From an uncultured Mitsuokella sp. (GTDB lineage Bacteria; Bacillota; Negativicutes; Selenomonadales; Selenomonadaceae): 38,586 nt of DNA. Position numbers and translations under genes: made by a program. The notes under the pieces are model-generated. The model worked only from the letters and a program-made list of their open reading frames with translations, made no database searches and was not told where the DNA came from. Positions 15,872 through 24,600 of the stretch are shown here, piece after piece. Where the stretch lies: NCBI GenBank assembly GCA_945877355.1, contig CAMCRT010000016.1:1-38586 (forward strand), read 5' to 3'. The stretch's first letter is position 1; every line of letters starts with the position of its first letter.

Positions 15872-16582
15872 TCACATATCCGGACGAACACCTGTTTTTC
15901 CGGTGAATTTATGATAGCTCCCCCCCTGCCTGCGTGTCATAAGCTCCTGAAAGAGTGCATCTGGTGTGATATTATGGAAGGCAAGAAGCACAAGGCAGTG
16001 ATACCAGAGGTCTCCCATTTCATAGAGGATTTCCTGGCGGACATTATTCTTGGAAGCGATAATTGTCTCTACTGCTTCCTCGCCAACCTTTTTCAGAATC
16101 TTGTCCTGTCCCTTATCGAAGAGATAGTTTGTGTAGGAGCCTTCGATTGGATGGAGGCGACGATCTTGGATGACCTGATAGAGCTCATTTAGGATTCCGG
16201 CGAGATTGTTTGGCTTCTCTTCCTCCAGCACAGCAATACCATTCTCCGGCTCCCCCGCAAGCTTTCTGCCACGGAAACAGGAATAGCTTCCCGTATGACA
16301 GGCTACACCTGTCTGATGCACACGAATTAAAAGCGTGTCACCATCGCAGTCGTAATAGATGGACTTGACATGCTGCACATTTCCGCTCGTTTCGCCCTTC
16401 TGCCAGAGTTTTTTGCGGCTCCGGCTATAGAACCAGGTATACCCGGTATCCAGTGTTTTTTGAAGAGATTCCTTGTTCATATAGGCGAGCATCAAAACCT
16501 CTCCATTTTCCTCCTGTACTATGGCAGGCACAAGCCCCTTGTCATCGAAAGAGACATTTGATAAATCATTTTTTATTTCCAT
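15872..16582 (-). CDS. hisIE: Bifunctional phosphoribosyl-AMP cyclohydrolase / phosphoribosyl-ATP diphosphatase
   Basis: Catalyses steps two and three of histidine synthesis. The 236-residue fusion has the HisI domain at 1-~110 with the Mg-binding D78/D80/D82 (YDCDGD) and zinc cysteines C95 and C102, and the HisE domain at ~125-236 with [33 protein letters not shown] and a late [10 protein letters not shown] helix. The ATG at 16582 overlaps the hisF stop (ATGA), with GGAGG upstream. Both active sites look intact. Confidence 0.96.
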   Translation of the reverse strand: MEIKNDLSNVSFDDKGLVPAIVQEENGEVLMLAYMNKESLQKTLDTGYTWFYSRSRKKLWQKGETSGNVQHVKSIYYDCDGDTLLIRVHQTGVACHTGSYSCFRGRKLAGEPENGIAVLEEEKPNNLAGILNELYQVIQDRRLHPIEGSYTNYLFDKGQDKILKKVGEEAVETIIASKNNVRQEILYEMGDLWYHCLVLLAFHNITPDALFQELMTRRQGGSYHKFTGKTGVRPDM

Positions 16583-17337
16583 CAAAAACGGACCTCCAAT
16601 CCCCGTGATGCTAAATAGGATTTGACTTGATGTATGGAAAAGGTTCCATAATGAAATACAGAGGCCGCAAGTACAGCATCTGCTTTCCCCTCTGCCAGAA
16701 CCTCATAGAAGTGTTCCAGCTTGCCGGCTCCCCCCGAGGCTATGACAGGGACATCGACGGCCTCAGAAACGGCTCGTGTCAAGGGGATATCATATCCATC
16801 CTTTGTTCCATCCGCATCCATGCTCGTGAGAAGGATTTCCCCGGCACCAAGCGCGACAGCCTTCTTGATCCAGGTGAGACAATCAATCCCTGTTGGTGTA
16901 CGCCCGCCATTGATATAGACCTCCCAACCCTCACCAGCGCGCCTTGCATCCACCGCCAACACAATACATTGACGACCGAATTTCTCTGCTCCTTCCCGAA
17001 TAAGCTCTGGCTCCTTTATGGCAGCAGTGTTGAGGGAAATCTTGTCCGCACCAGCACGGAGCATTTTTTGCATATCCGAGGTACTGCGAATCCCTCCACC
17101 AATTGTAAAGGGGATAAATACCTTGGAGGCGCAGTTCCTGGCCACCTGTACAATGGTGTCCCGATTATCGCTAGAAGCTGTAATATCAAGAAAAACAAGC
17201 TCATCTGCTCGTTCTTCATCGTAGCGTTTTGCTAGTTCCACAGGATCTCCTGCATCTCGAAGCCCCACAAATTGCGTTCCCTTGACAACGCGGCCATCCT
17301 TTACATCAAGGCAGGGAATAATCCGCTTTGTATACAT
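16582..17337 (-). CDS. hisF: Imidazole glycerol phosphate synthase cyclase subunit HisF
   Basis: Forms imidazole glycerol phosphate and AICAR from PRFAR and the ammonia delivered by HisH. A TIM barrel of 251 residues. With the start at 17337 the catalytic aspartates fall at D11 (CLDVKDG) and D130 (VLAVDARR), exactly the canonical positions. This supports that ATG over the GTG at 17346, which overlaps the hisA stop. Phosphate-binding GGGIRS and ASGGAG loops are present. Confidence 0.97.
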   Translation of the reverse strand: MYTKRIIPCLDVKDGRVVKGTQFVGLRDAGDPVELAKRYDEERADELVFLDITASSDNRDTIVQVARNCASKVFIPFTIGGGIRSTSDMQKMLRAGADKISLNTAAIKEPELIREGAEKFGRQCIVLAVDARRAGEGWEVYINGGRTPTGIDCLTWIKKAVALGAGEILLTSMDADGTKDGYDIPLTRAVSEAVDVPVIASGGAGKLEHFYEVLAEGKADAVLAASVFHYGTFSIHQVKSYLASRGLEVRF

Positions 17338-17342
17338 GCTGC

Positions 17343-18074
17343 TCACCCCTTCTGTTCCGCTGTGTGGATTGCCGCTTTTAGGTCAAGAGTTCCCATATAA
17401 ATGGATTTTCCCACGATTACCCCTTCGACTCCCTCTGCTTCATGGGGGAGAAGTGCCTCAATATCAGCAAGAGATTTAACGCCGCCAGAAGCGACAACCT
17501 TGGCGCCACTTTCCCGTGCAAGACGTGCTGTTGCCTCCACATTGACACCATCCAGAGTTCCATCCCTGGAAATATCCGTATAAATAATCGTTTCAACTCC
17601 TGCTTCATGCATTTTTTTTGCCAAGAGGGAAGCTTGAATATCTCCAGATACCCCCCATCCGTCAATTGCAACAATACCATCCTTGGCATCGATTCCAACA
17701 ACAATACGGTTTCCGAAGCGAAGGCAGGCTTTCTCCACCAGGCTAGGATTTCTTACTGCTGCAGAACCTAGAATAACCCGGGTGACTCCTAGGCCAAGAA
17801 CTTTCTCAATATCCCTCATTGTGCGTACACCGCCACCAAACTCCGTCTGGCAGTTCACGGAAGCGAGGATTTTTTTTATGGTATCAAGGTTTTTAGGTTC
17901 GCCCGCCTTTGCACCATCCAAATCCACGAGATGAAGAAAATCCGCACCTTCTGACTGCCACTTTGCCGCCATTTCCTCTGGTGCCTCAGAAAATACAGTT
18001 TCTTGGGAAAAATCTCCTCTGAGAAGGCGTACACATTTTCCACCTCGTATATCGATTGCCGGATAAATCCTCAT
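17343..18074 (-). CDS. hisA: Phosphoribosylformimino-5-aminoimidazole carboxamide ribotide isomerase HisA
   Basis: Amadori isomerase of histidine synthesis, a (beta/alpha)8 barrel of 243 residues homologous to HisF. The acid/base aspartates are visible: D8 in [13 protein letters not shown] and the second in VVGIDAKDG. The GGGVR and ASGGV phosphate loops are intact. ATG preceded by GAGGAGA. Lies 18 bases after hisH. Confidence 0.97.
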   Translation of the reverse strand: MRIYPAIDIRGGKCVRLLRGDFSQETVFSEAPEEMAAKWQSEGADFLHLVDLDGAKAGEPKNLDTIKKILASVNCQTEFGGGVRTMRDIEKVLGLGVTRVILGSAAVRNPSLVEKACLRFGNRIVVGIDAKDGIVAIDGWGVSGDIQASLLAKKMHEAGVETIIYTDISRDGTLDGVNVEATARLARESGAKVVASGGVKSLADIEALLPHEAEGVEGVIVGKSIYMGTLDLKAAIHTAEQKG

Positions 18075-18092
18075 GCCAATCTCCTCTTTATC

Positions 18093-18704
18093 TTAGCCTG
18101 TGACAAAATTTTTCAAAATGCAGAGCCCAACGTCTCCCGATTTTTCTGGATGAAATTGTGTCGCCTGGATATTTTCCTTTGCGACGGCAGATGTGATCTG
18201 TTCCCCATACTCACAGGTAGCTGTTATGACCTTCGCGTCCTTAGGTACAGCATGATAGCTATGTACAAAGTACACAAAGGGCTTCTCAGAAAGACCTTTG
18301 AACAGATCCACACTTTGACGTGGCTGGCGTACCTCCAAAGAATTCCAACCCATGTGAGGAATTTTCAGGCTTGGCGCCTGTATCTTTCGCACTCTTCCTG
18401 GAAGAAGCCCAAGACCTGCCACCCCTGGAGACTCATCACTCCCCTCAAAGAGGATTTGCAGGCCGACACAGATTCCCAGAAGAGGTACACCATCGGACAC
18501 CGCTTTGAGGATAGCGGGGATGAGTCCACTATCCTGAAGATTTTTCATGCAGTCGCCAAATGCCCCGACACCAGGCAGGACGATTTTTGATGCCCGTCGT
18601 ATTTCTGTGGTCTGTGAGGTGATTCGCGCCTCTGCACCGAGAGCGGTAAAGGCTTTCTCTACACTGAAGAGATTCCCGACTCCGTAATCGATAATTGCAA
18701 TCAT
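18093..18704 (-). CDS. hisH: Imidazole glycerol phosphate synthase glutaminase subunit HisH
   Basis: Class I glutamine amidotransferase that passes ammonia to HisF. The 203-residue protein has the oxyanion-hole PGVGAFGDC segment at 44-52, nucleophile C79 in LLGICVGLQ, and H185/E187 in QFHPEKSGDVG, completing the triad. ATG preceded by AAGGAGG. Normal length. Confidence 0.97.
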   Translation of the reverse strand: MIAIIDYGVGNLFSVEKAFTALGAEARITSQTTEIRRASKIVLPGVGAFGDCMKNLQDSGLIPAILKAVSDGVPLLGICVGLQILFEGSDESPGVAGLGLLPGRVRKIQAPSLKIPHMGWNSLEVRQPRQSVDLFKGLSEKPFVYFVHSYHAVPKDAKVITATCEYGEQITSAVAKENIQATQFHPEKSGDVGLCILKNFVTG

Positions 18705-18715
18705 GCTATTCCTCC

Positions 18716-19306
18716 TTAGAGTATGCCTTTAGTTGAAGGAATTCCATTTATGCGGGGATCCTTTGAAAGTGCTATGCGTAGTGCATGTGCCAATGCTTTG
18801 AAGATAGCCTCTACTTTATGGTGGCTATTTCTCCCATAAAGAATTCTGACATGGAGCGTTATACCGGCATGCACAGAAAAAGCACGCAAAAACTCTTCTG
18901 TGAGCTCTGTATCGTATTCCCCAATCATCGGTGCCATTTCTCCGCCCTCGTAAACGAGGTAAGGCCGTCCGCTTAAATCCAGTGCAACATGTGCGAGAGC
19001 CTCATCCATAGGCAGGAAGAAACTTCCGTAGCGGCAAATTCCTCGTTTATCGCCCATAGCTTCCTGAAAGGCCATGCCGAGTGCAATGCCAATATCCTCA
19101 ACGGAATGGTGCCCGTCCACATCAATATCCCCGTTACAGACAAGGTCAAGGTCAAATTGTCCATGAGCTGCAAAAAGCTGCAGCATGTGATCAAAAAAAC
19201 CAATTCCTGTACGAATAGCACCCTTTCCCTCTCCATCGATGGAAAGCGTTACTTCAATAGAGGTTTCCGCTGTTGTACGTTTGATATGTGCTTTTCGTTC
19301 GCTCAT
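18716..19306 (-). CDS. hisB: Imidazoleglycerol-phosphate dehydratase
   Basis: Mn-dependent dehydratase giving imidazole acetol phosphate. The 196-residue, single-domain protein shows both metal-binding repeats: FFDHML near 37-42 with DGHHSVED at 64-71, and the later SHHKVEAIFKALAHALR. It lacks the N-terminal HAD histidinol-phosphate phosphatase domain of the enterobacterial HisB, so that activity must come from elsewhere. The ATG overlaps the hisC stop (ATGA). Confidence 0.97.
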   Translation of the reverse strand: MSERKAHIKRTTAETSIEVTLSIDGEGKGAIRTGIGFFDHMLQLFAAHGQFDLDLVCNGDIDVDGHHSVEDIGIALGMAFQEAMGDKRGICRYGSFFLPMDEALAHVALDLSGRPYLVYEGGEMAPMIGEYDTELTEEFLRAFSVHAGITLHVRILYGRNSHHKVEAIFKALAHALRIALSKDPRINGIPSTKGIL

Positions 19307-20367
19307 GCTCTTCCCTCAACAAAGGCTTTGATAAATTTCAACACCGAATCATTTTCTTCACGCCGGCCCATTGAAATGCGCAAGGTATTCTCGAGGCCTG
19401 GTGCATTTCCGAAGCTGCGGACACCGATCCCTGCTTCCATCAGTGCCTTATTAAGCTCTACGGCAGCTTTATAGTGAATCAATAAGAAATTTGTTTCGGA
19501 GGGATATACGGTAACATCGTTGAGTTTTTTATACTCCTCTGCCATACGCTTCCGTTCAGAAATCATCATTTGAATATGAGGAATAAATTCCTGTCGCATC
19601 TGATAACAGATGTCAGCCACTACAAGAGATAGCACGTTCATATGATATGGCATATATGCTTTTTTCACCATGGACGTGATTTCCTTGGAGGCCAGCATAT
19701 AGCCGACGCGACAGGAAGCCAGCCCGTATGCCTTGGAAAATGTACGGGCAATGATGAGATGCGGGTATTTTTTCAGAAGCCCCGAGGCTGTTTGTCCATA
19801 AAACTCGATATAGGCCTCATCCACCAGGAAAGCGCAGGAAATATTTTGCGCAATATACTCTATCTCTGCCAGCGTCAGGGCTCCCCCTGTCGGATTATTG
19901 GGATTGCAAATAACAGCGAGTGCAGCATTTGATGCCTTTACCGTCTGTATAAACTTTTCAATGTCGAGTGTGTAGTCTTCTCGCAACGCGACAGGCACTC
20001 CGGTGGCGTCTGCTGCTTTTGCGTAGATCCGATACATGGAGAAAGAAGGCTCGGGATAGACAATTTTTCGCTCAGTGGAGCCTCCAAAAACATAGAAAAG
20101 CTTCTCGACAATCTCACTGGAGCCATTTCCAAGGCAGATATTATCACATTCCACATGGAAGTTCCGGGCGATCTGCTCAGCAAGAGCATTTTCTTCCTCA
20201 TTCGGATAGCGGTTGAAGGCAACGCGGGACAGCCTGCTCATAACCCGCTCTGCCACAAGGGGTGGCAGGTTCATATTGCATTCATTGGCATTGACCTTGA
20301 TATTCCAGTCACGTTCTACCACATCATAGGACGGCATATCGGCAAGTCCTTTTCGAAAATTCACCAT
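19303..20367 (-). CDS. hisC: Histidinol-phosphate aminotransferase
   Basis: PLP-dependent fold-type I aminotransferase converting imidazole acetol phosphate to histidinol phosphate with glutamate. In the 354-residue product NPNNPTG is at 155-161, VDEAYIEF near 182-189, and the Schiff-base lysine K212 in TFSKAYGLA. The start shares one base with the hisD stop (TAATG). Confidence 0.96.
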   Translation of the reverse strand: MVNFRKGLADMPSYDVVERDWNIKVNANECNMNLPPLVAERVMSRLSRVAFNRYPNEEENALAEQIARNFHVECDNICLGNGSSEIVEKLFYVFGGSTERKIVYPEPSFSMYRIYAKAADATGVPVALREDYTLDIEKFIQTVKASNAALAVICNPNNPTGGALTLAEIEYIAQNISCAFLVDEAYIEFYGQTASGLLKKYPHLIIARTFSKAYGLASCRVGYMLASKEITSMVKKAYMPYHMNVLSLVVADICYQMRQEFIPHIQMMISERKRMAEEYKKLNDVTVYPSETNFLLIHYKAAVELNKALMEAGIGVRSFGNAPGLENTLRISMGRREENDSVLKFIKAFVEGRA

Positions 20368-21713
20368 TACGATTTCTCCTCTCTGCGCAGGCGTATTGCA
20401 TTTGCATGGGCCTGCAACCCCTCCGCTTCTGCCAGACGGATAATGTCTTCGCTGACATCTTGAAGTGCCTCTTGCGTATAGGAAATCAAACTTGTACGCT
20501 TCATAAAGGTTTCTACGTTCAGTACGGAGTAGAAACGTGCTGTACCACCTGTCGGCAGCACATGGTTTGGTCCAGCCAGGTAATCACCGAGTGGTTCCGG
20601 GGAATAAGAACCCAAGAATACCGCTCCTGCATGGCGAACATAAGGCAGCAGCTGGAAAGGATTTTCGGTCAGAAGCTCCATGTGCTCGGGTGCCGATATG
20701 TTTGCAAACCGAATCGCTTGCTTTATATCCTCTGCGACAATTATAAGGCCATTTCTATCAAGGGATGCGCGAGCAATATCCTGACGTGGGAGCTTTGCAA
20801 GCTGCTTCTCCGCTTCCTGTTCCACAGCCCTTGCGAGTGCTTCATCATCTGTGATGACAATGCTGGAAGCAAGTGGATCATGCTCTGCCTGGCTGAGCAT
20901 ATCTGCAGCAGTGTAAACGGGATCTGCCGTCTTATCCGCGACAATCAAAATTTCGCTTGGGCCCGCCAGCATGTCAATATCCACATGACCATATACTTCT
21001 TTCTTGGCCAGGGTCACAAAGATATTGCCAGGGCCAGTGATTTTATCAACACGTGGGATTGTCTCTGTACCAAAGGCCATGGCAGCTATTGCTTGTGCTC
21101 CGCCTATTTTATAAATACGCTTTACTCCGGCCTCTTTAGCTGCAATGAGCACATAAGGATTGATTTTTCCATTCTTTGGAGGTACCGCCATGATGATTTC
21201 GCCGACTCCGGCCACCGAAGCGGGTACAGCATTCATTATCACTGAGGAAGGATATGCGGCCGTACCTCCGGGAACATAAATCCCCACCCGATCTAGCGGA
21301 ATAAGGGATTGCCCGAGAAGAGAGCCTTTTTCCCGATATGTAATCCAGGAATTTGGTTTTTGTTCCTCGTGATAGTGGCGGACATTTTGCGCCGCACGGC
21401 GAAGGGACTCCACCACAGCCGGATCTGCTTCTTGCTTTGCCGCCTCAAACTCTTCTTCTGTTACAAGCAGGTCCGCTGGCTCTAAATCGACACGATCAAT
21501 CAGCTTTGTATAACGAAGAAGGGCTGTATCCCCTTCCTTACGCACATCTCCGACAATTTTTTGTACAAGCTCTGCTGCACTCAGATCCTCTCCAAAGGTC
21601 TTGCGATTTGCCTCACGGATCTTAGGGTTCAGCTTTACCTCATCAAACGCGGGCTTGGTCAGCAGCTGCTCAATTTTGAGCTCTCCCTGCTCCCTTGCAT
21701 ATACGATTTTCAT
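20367..21713 (-). CDS. hisD: Histidinol dehydrogenase
   Basis: Zinc- and NAD-dependent enzyme oxidising histidinol to histidine in two steps. The product is 448 residues from the ATG at 21713, which has AGGAGG six bases upstream; the five-codon longer form is rejected. Family motifs: [59 protein letters not shown] and [10 protein letters not shown]. Starts one base after hisG stops. Confidence 0.97.
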   Translation of the reverse strand: MKIVYAREQGELKIEQLLTKPAFDEVKLNPKIREANRKTFGEDLSAAELVQKIVGDVRKEGDTALLRYTKLIDRVDLEPADLLVTEEEFEAAKQEADPAVVESLRRAAQNVRHYHEEQKPNSWITYREKGSLLGQSLIPLDRVGIYVPGGTAAYPSSVIMNAVPASVAGVGEIIMAVPPKNGKINPYVLIAAKEAGVKRIYKIGGAQAIAAMAFGTETIPRVDKITGPGNIFVTLAKKEVYGHVDIDMLAGPSEILIVADKTADPVYTAADMLSQAEHDPLASSIVITDDEALARAVEQEAEKQLAKLPRQDIARASLDRNGLIIVAEDIKQAIRFANISAPEHMELLTENPFQLLPYVRHAGAVFLGSYSPEPLGDYLAGPNHVLPTGGTARFYSVLNVETFMKRTSLISYTQEALQDVSEDIIRLAEAEGLQAHANAIRLRREEKS

Positions 21714-21714
21714 G

Positions 21715-22374
21715 TTAGTCCTCCTCATTTGCTTGCAGCCGCTTCAAGTCCATTACAATCTGATGAATTTGATCGAACTTTAGCTTGAAACTAACCCGAT
21801 TGGCTATGAGACGCGCTGTTGTATCAAAGATATATGCAATTTCCTCCAAATTGTTTTCTCTTAGCGTCGTTCCAGTTTCCACGATATCGACAATACTCTC
21901 GGATAGCCCCACAATCGGCCCTAGCTCGATAGATCCATTGAGCTTAATGTATTCCATCTGCATGCCCTGCCTATTGAAAAACTGCTCAGCAATATGCGGA
22001 AACTTTGTGGCGACTCGAGTATGATTATAATCCATCAGACGGCTGCGCTTTTGATTCTTCGGCACCGCCATCATCAGATGACACTTGCCAAAGCCAAGAT
22101 CCAAAAGCTCATAAACATCCTTTCCTGATTCTGCAATGACATCCTTCCCTATCACACCGATATCTGCCGCACCATATTCCACATAGGTGGGAACATCGGC
22201 TGTTTTGGAAACAATAAAGCGGATCTTTTTTTCCTCATTTGAAATAATCAGCTTGCGGGATTTATCCGAAAGTCCCTCTGCCGTATAACCCACCTTCCGT
22301 AAAAGCTCAGCTGATGGTGCGAAAAGCTTTCCCTTTGGCAGGGCAATTGTCAAATATCCTTTACTATCGGGCAT
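21715..22374 (-). CDS. hisG: ATP phosphoribosyltransferase, short form HisG
   Basis: First committed enzyme of histidine synthesis (ATP + PRPP to phosphoribosyl-ATP). The 219-residue catalytic-only form lacks the C-terminal regulatory domain and so needs HisZ, which is encoded two genes upstream. The PRPP-binding DIVETGTTLREN is at 163-174 and the N-terminal IALPKGKLF near 10. The ATG at 22374 is set by AGGAGG eight bases upstream. Confidence 0.97.
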   Translation of the reverse strand: MPDSKGYLTIALPKGKLFAPSAELLRKVGYTAEGLSDKSRKLIISNEEKKIRFIVSKTADVPTYVEYGAADIGVIGKDVIAESGKDVYELLDLGFGKCHLMMAVPKNQKRSRLMDYNHTRVATKFPHIAEQFFNRQGMQMEYIKLNGSIELGPIVGLSESIVDIVETGTTLRENNLEEIAYIFDTTARLIANRVSFKLKFDQIHQIVMDLKRLQANEED

Positions 22375-22397
22375 GTGGTCTGCCTCCTCATTCAAGT

Positions 22398-22922
22398 TCA
22401 GTTCAATTCATCTGCCTGTCGAAGCAGCGTGAGTTCGATGCTATCGTCTATAGATGGTGACGCATGATGATGTGCTACAAGAGCAGCTTCTGCATCAAGC
22501 CCGATAGTTTTCAGTTGCTGAGCTCCAATGCTAGGATGCTGAAAATAAATATATAGCAATCTGAAAAGCTTAGGACAAGGAGCAGATGCTCCTCTTCTTG
22601 CTACGCGCTGTGAAAATTTTGGAAAAAAATGTACCAAGAGGACCGTTAAAACCTTCCCCCATATATCAAGTTCTCCCTTTTTTCGTCCAATATCATGGAG
22701 AAGAGCTGCCCGCACGAGAAGGGCTCCATCCCCTTCTCCTAAATCCTTTTGTAGTCGCAAAGCTGTCATTGCCACGCGATAGCAGTGCATTTGGTCGGCG
22801 GGATGCATTGCAAAGAATAAGGGCAGGGATTCATCAGGAAGGGTTCGTCGGATAAAATCAATTTCCTCCGATGAAAGGCGTGCAGTTATGGCCGATATAA
22901 ATTGATGGATCCGCTGCCTCAT
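22398..22922 (-). CDS. HD-domain metal-dependent phosphohydrolase inside the his operon
   Basis: A 174-residue single-domain HD-superfamily protein. The metal-binding set is complete: H46 (QMHCYRV), H76-D77 in LLHDIGRKK, H129 (FQHPSIGAQQL), H151-153 (AHHHAS) and D171 (RQADEL). It should therefore be an active phosphohydrolase or phosphodiesterase. No signal peptide or other domain. The ATG overlaps the hisZ stop (ATGA) and the gene precedes hisG by 23 bases, so it is firmly part of the his operon. Substrate unknown. Since no histidinol-phosphate phosphatase is encoded in the window, that activity is a candidate, though known ones are PHP, HAD or IMPase types. A nucleotide housekeeping role is the alternative. 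Confidence 0.85.
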   Translation of the reverse strand: MRQRIHQFISAITARLSSEEIDFIRRTLPDESLPLFFAMHPADQMHCYRVAMTALRLQKDLGEGDGALLVRAALLHDIGRKKGELDIWGKVLTVLLVHFFPKFSQRVARRGASAPCPKLFRLLYIYFQHPSIGAQQLKTIGLDAEAALVAHHHASPSIDDSIELTLLRQADELN

Positions 22923-24103
22923 GCAAGATACACCAGATTTGCATAGCCTTTCTTTTTCTGAAGTGCCTCAGCTTCCGCTCGCGATAAACTCGCGGAGGAA
23001 AGTTCTACTGCCTTGCCTTCCTGCCGAAGTCGGCCCGCCTCTCGGATAGCCTTTTCCTCAGCGCCATTGGAAAATCCAATATAGACATCCTTCGGTGTCT
23101 CAGGACGAGCTAGATTCTGGCGAGTAAGTGCCAGTAAAATTCGTTCGATCCCGATGGCAAATCCAGTGGCTGGACATGGATTCCCAAAATCAGAAAGGAG
23201 GTGATCATAGCGTCCGCCTCCTGCAAGCGGAAAGCCAAGACCATCCGTATAAATCTCAAAAACCATTCCAGTGTAGTAGCTAAAGTCCCGAAGAATGCCA
23301 AGATCAAAGCGCACATACCGATCCGAACCATAGGCTTTTAAAAGCCTATATATTGCTCGGAGATTGTCGAGTGCCCGCTTGCTTTTTTCGCTCAGAGCAA
23401 GGGCATAAGCTTTTTCCAGTACATCCTCGCCACCACTTAACAGTGGAATCTGGCGCAGCGTCTTCTTTGCACCCTCTGCCACGGAAAGTCGATCGATCTG
23501 CGCTTCGAATTGGACAAAATCATGTTGTTCCAAAGAGGTCTGCAATGCATGCTGTTCTTGGGGCGAGAGCTGAAATTGCTCCATGATGCCTGTTGCAAAA
23601 TCGACCTGTCCTAGACAAATCGTAAAGTCCGAAATTCCCGAATCCACAATCCCCTTTGCAGCAAGTGCAATGATTTCTGCATCGGCACCTGCTGCAGTTG
23701 TCCCCATGAACTCAACACCTGATTGGTGAAACTCACATTGTCGCCCCGCTTGCATTTCCTCATAGCGAAATACGTTGCTGTTATAGGACAATTTGAGCGG
23801 GAGTGGCGAGTCCTGTAAACGGCTTGCAGCAAGCCTAGCAATTGGTGTAGTCATCTCATGACGAAGCGCAAGCGTATTATTTTTGCGATCGAAGAGCTTG
23901 AATAAATGCGTTTCAATGGAATGGCGCGAACCCCGGACAAGATTATCAAGATATTCGATTGTTGGAGTAACGACCTCATCGTACCCCCAGGCAACATAGA
24001 GAGAAGCTAGCTTTTCTTCAATGGCACGTTTCTCTGCTGCCTCGATGGGAAGGAAGTCGCGCATCCCATAGGGGATCTCAAGAACCTGCATTTCATTTTC
24101 CAT
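22919..24103 (-). CDS. hisZ: ATP phosphoribosyltransferase regulatory subunit HisZ
   Basis: A catalytically inactive paralogue of histidyl-tRNA synthetase that binds short HisG and confers histidine feedback. The 394-residue protein has the class II core: PYGMRDFLPIEA near 11-22, motif 2-like RYEEMQAGRQCEFHQ, and a motif 3-like segment GFPLAGGGRYD / ATGFAIGIERIL. It lacks the C-terminal anticodon-binding domain of a real HisRS. ATG preceded by AGGAGA. The gene starts 39 bases after the yerC-like regulator. Confidence 0.93.
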   Translation of the reverse strand: MENEMQVLEIPYGMRDFLPIEAAEKRAIEEKLASLYVAWGYDEVVTPTIEYLDNLVRGSRHSIETHLFKLFDRKNNTLALRHEMTTPIARLAASRLQDSPLPLKLSYNSNVFRYEEMQAGRQCEFHQSGVEFMGTTAAGADAEIIALAAKGIVDSGISDFTICLGQVDFATGIMEQFQLSPQEQHALQTSLEQHDFVQFEAQIDRLSVAEGAKKTLRQIPLLSGGEDVLEKAYALALSEKSKRALDNLRAIYRLLKAYGSDRYVRFDLGILRDFSYYTGMVFEIYTDGLGFPLAGGGRYDHLLSDFGNPCPATGFAIGIERILLALTRQNLARPETPKDVYIGFSNGAEEKAIREAGRLRQEGKAVELSSASLSRAEAEALQKKKGYANLVYLA

Positions 24104-24142
24104 ATTGTATCTCCTGTTTTGTTCGAATGATAAGGCTGAACT

Positions 24143-24442
24143 TTAATCTGTTTCCTTGGCCAGGCGTTCCAATACGATACGATAGCCATCTGCGCCATAG
24201 TTAAGACAACGTTTGACCCTGCTTATAGTAGCCGTGCTGGCTCCAGTCCTATCTACAATTTCATCATAGGTATGGCCTTCACGTAGCATTCGAGCGACCT
24301 CCAGCCGCTGCGCCATTGCCTTCAATTCGCTCACAGTGCAGATGTCTTCAAAGAACTGATAACATTCATCCAAATCGTCCAAACACATTATGGCACGGCA
24401 GAGCTGATCGTTTAACTCATCTTTGAGTTTTGGATTTACCAT
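24143..24442 (-). CDS. YerC/YecD-type TrpR-like transcriptional regulator
   Basis: A 99-residue all-helical DNA-binding protein of the TrpR superfamily. It has the YerC pattern: LYDLDECYQFFEDICTVSE-like region at 21-39, AQRLEVARMLREG at 44-56, and a helix-turn-helix at about 58-80 (YDEIVDRTGAST followed by TISRVKRCL). The ATG at 24442 is used; the longer frame runs back through the promoter and terminator. As the first gene of the his cluster it is probably an autoregulated repressor of histidine synthesis, a role proposed for this family in other Firmicutes. No operator is obvious to me. Confidence 0.88.
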   Translation of the reverse strand: MVNPKLKDELNDQLCRAIMCLDDLDECYQFFEDICTVSELKAMAQRLEVARMLREGHTYDEIVDRTGASTATISRVKRCLNYGADGYRIVLERLAKETD

Positions 24443-24502
24443 GCAAGTATCATCCCTTTGCCTTTTTTTCTTTATCACTTTATTTTGTGAAAATCTATAA
24501 CG

Positions 24503-24511
24503 AGTATAGCA
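24503..24511 (-). promoter_or_regulatory. Possible extended -10 promoter of the his cluster
   Basis: On the minus strand TGC-TATACT gives an extended -10 element about 60 bases before the yerC-like ATG. No good -35 is present because the expected position falls in the T tract of the upstream terminator. An alternative -10 lies slightly downstream (TTATAG). Confidence 0.45.
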
Positions 24512-24523
24512 TAGTACAACAAA

Positions 24524-24558
24524 AAAAGGAAGGCAAAATTTTATTTGCCTTCCTTTTT
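24524..24558 (-). terminator. Terminator of the alaS-hlyD transcript
   Basis: Near-perfect inverted repeat AAGGAAGGCAAA / TTTGCCTTCCTT with a six-base loop lies about 45 bases past the HlyD-type stop and is followed on the minus strand by a run of T. It separates the alaS transcript from the his cluster. The complementary strand also has Ts, but there is no plus-strand gene to terminate. Confidence 0.88.
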
Positions 24559-24600
24559 CGTAAATACTCCAGAGATTACCACTGGATCCCATTGCCGACA

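Noticed and set aside
24104-24142. Histidine leader peptide or T-box before hisZ
   Set aside because: The 39-base gap has no run of His codons and no paired stems; the region before the yerC-like gene is also too short.
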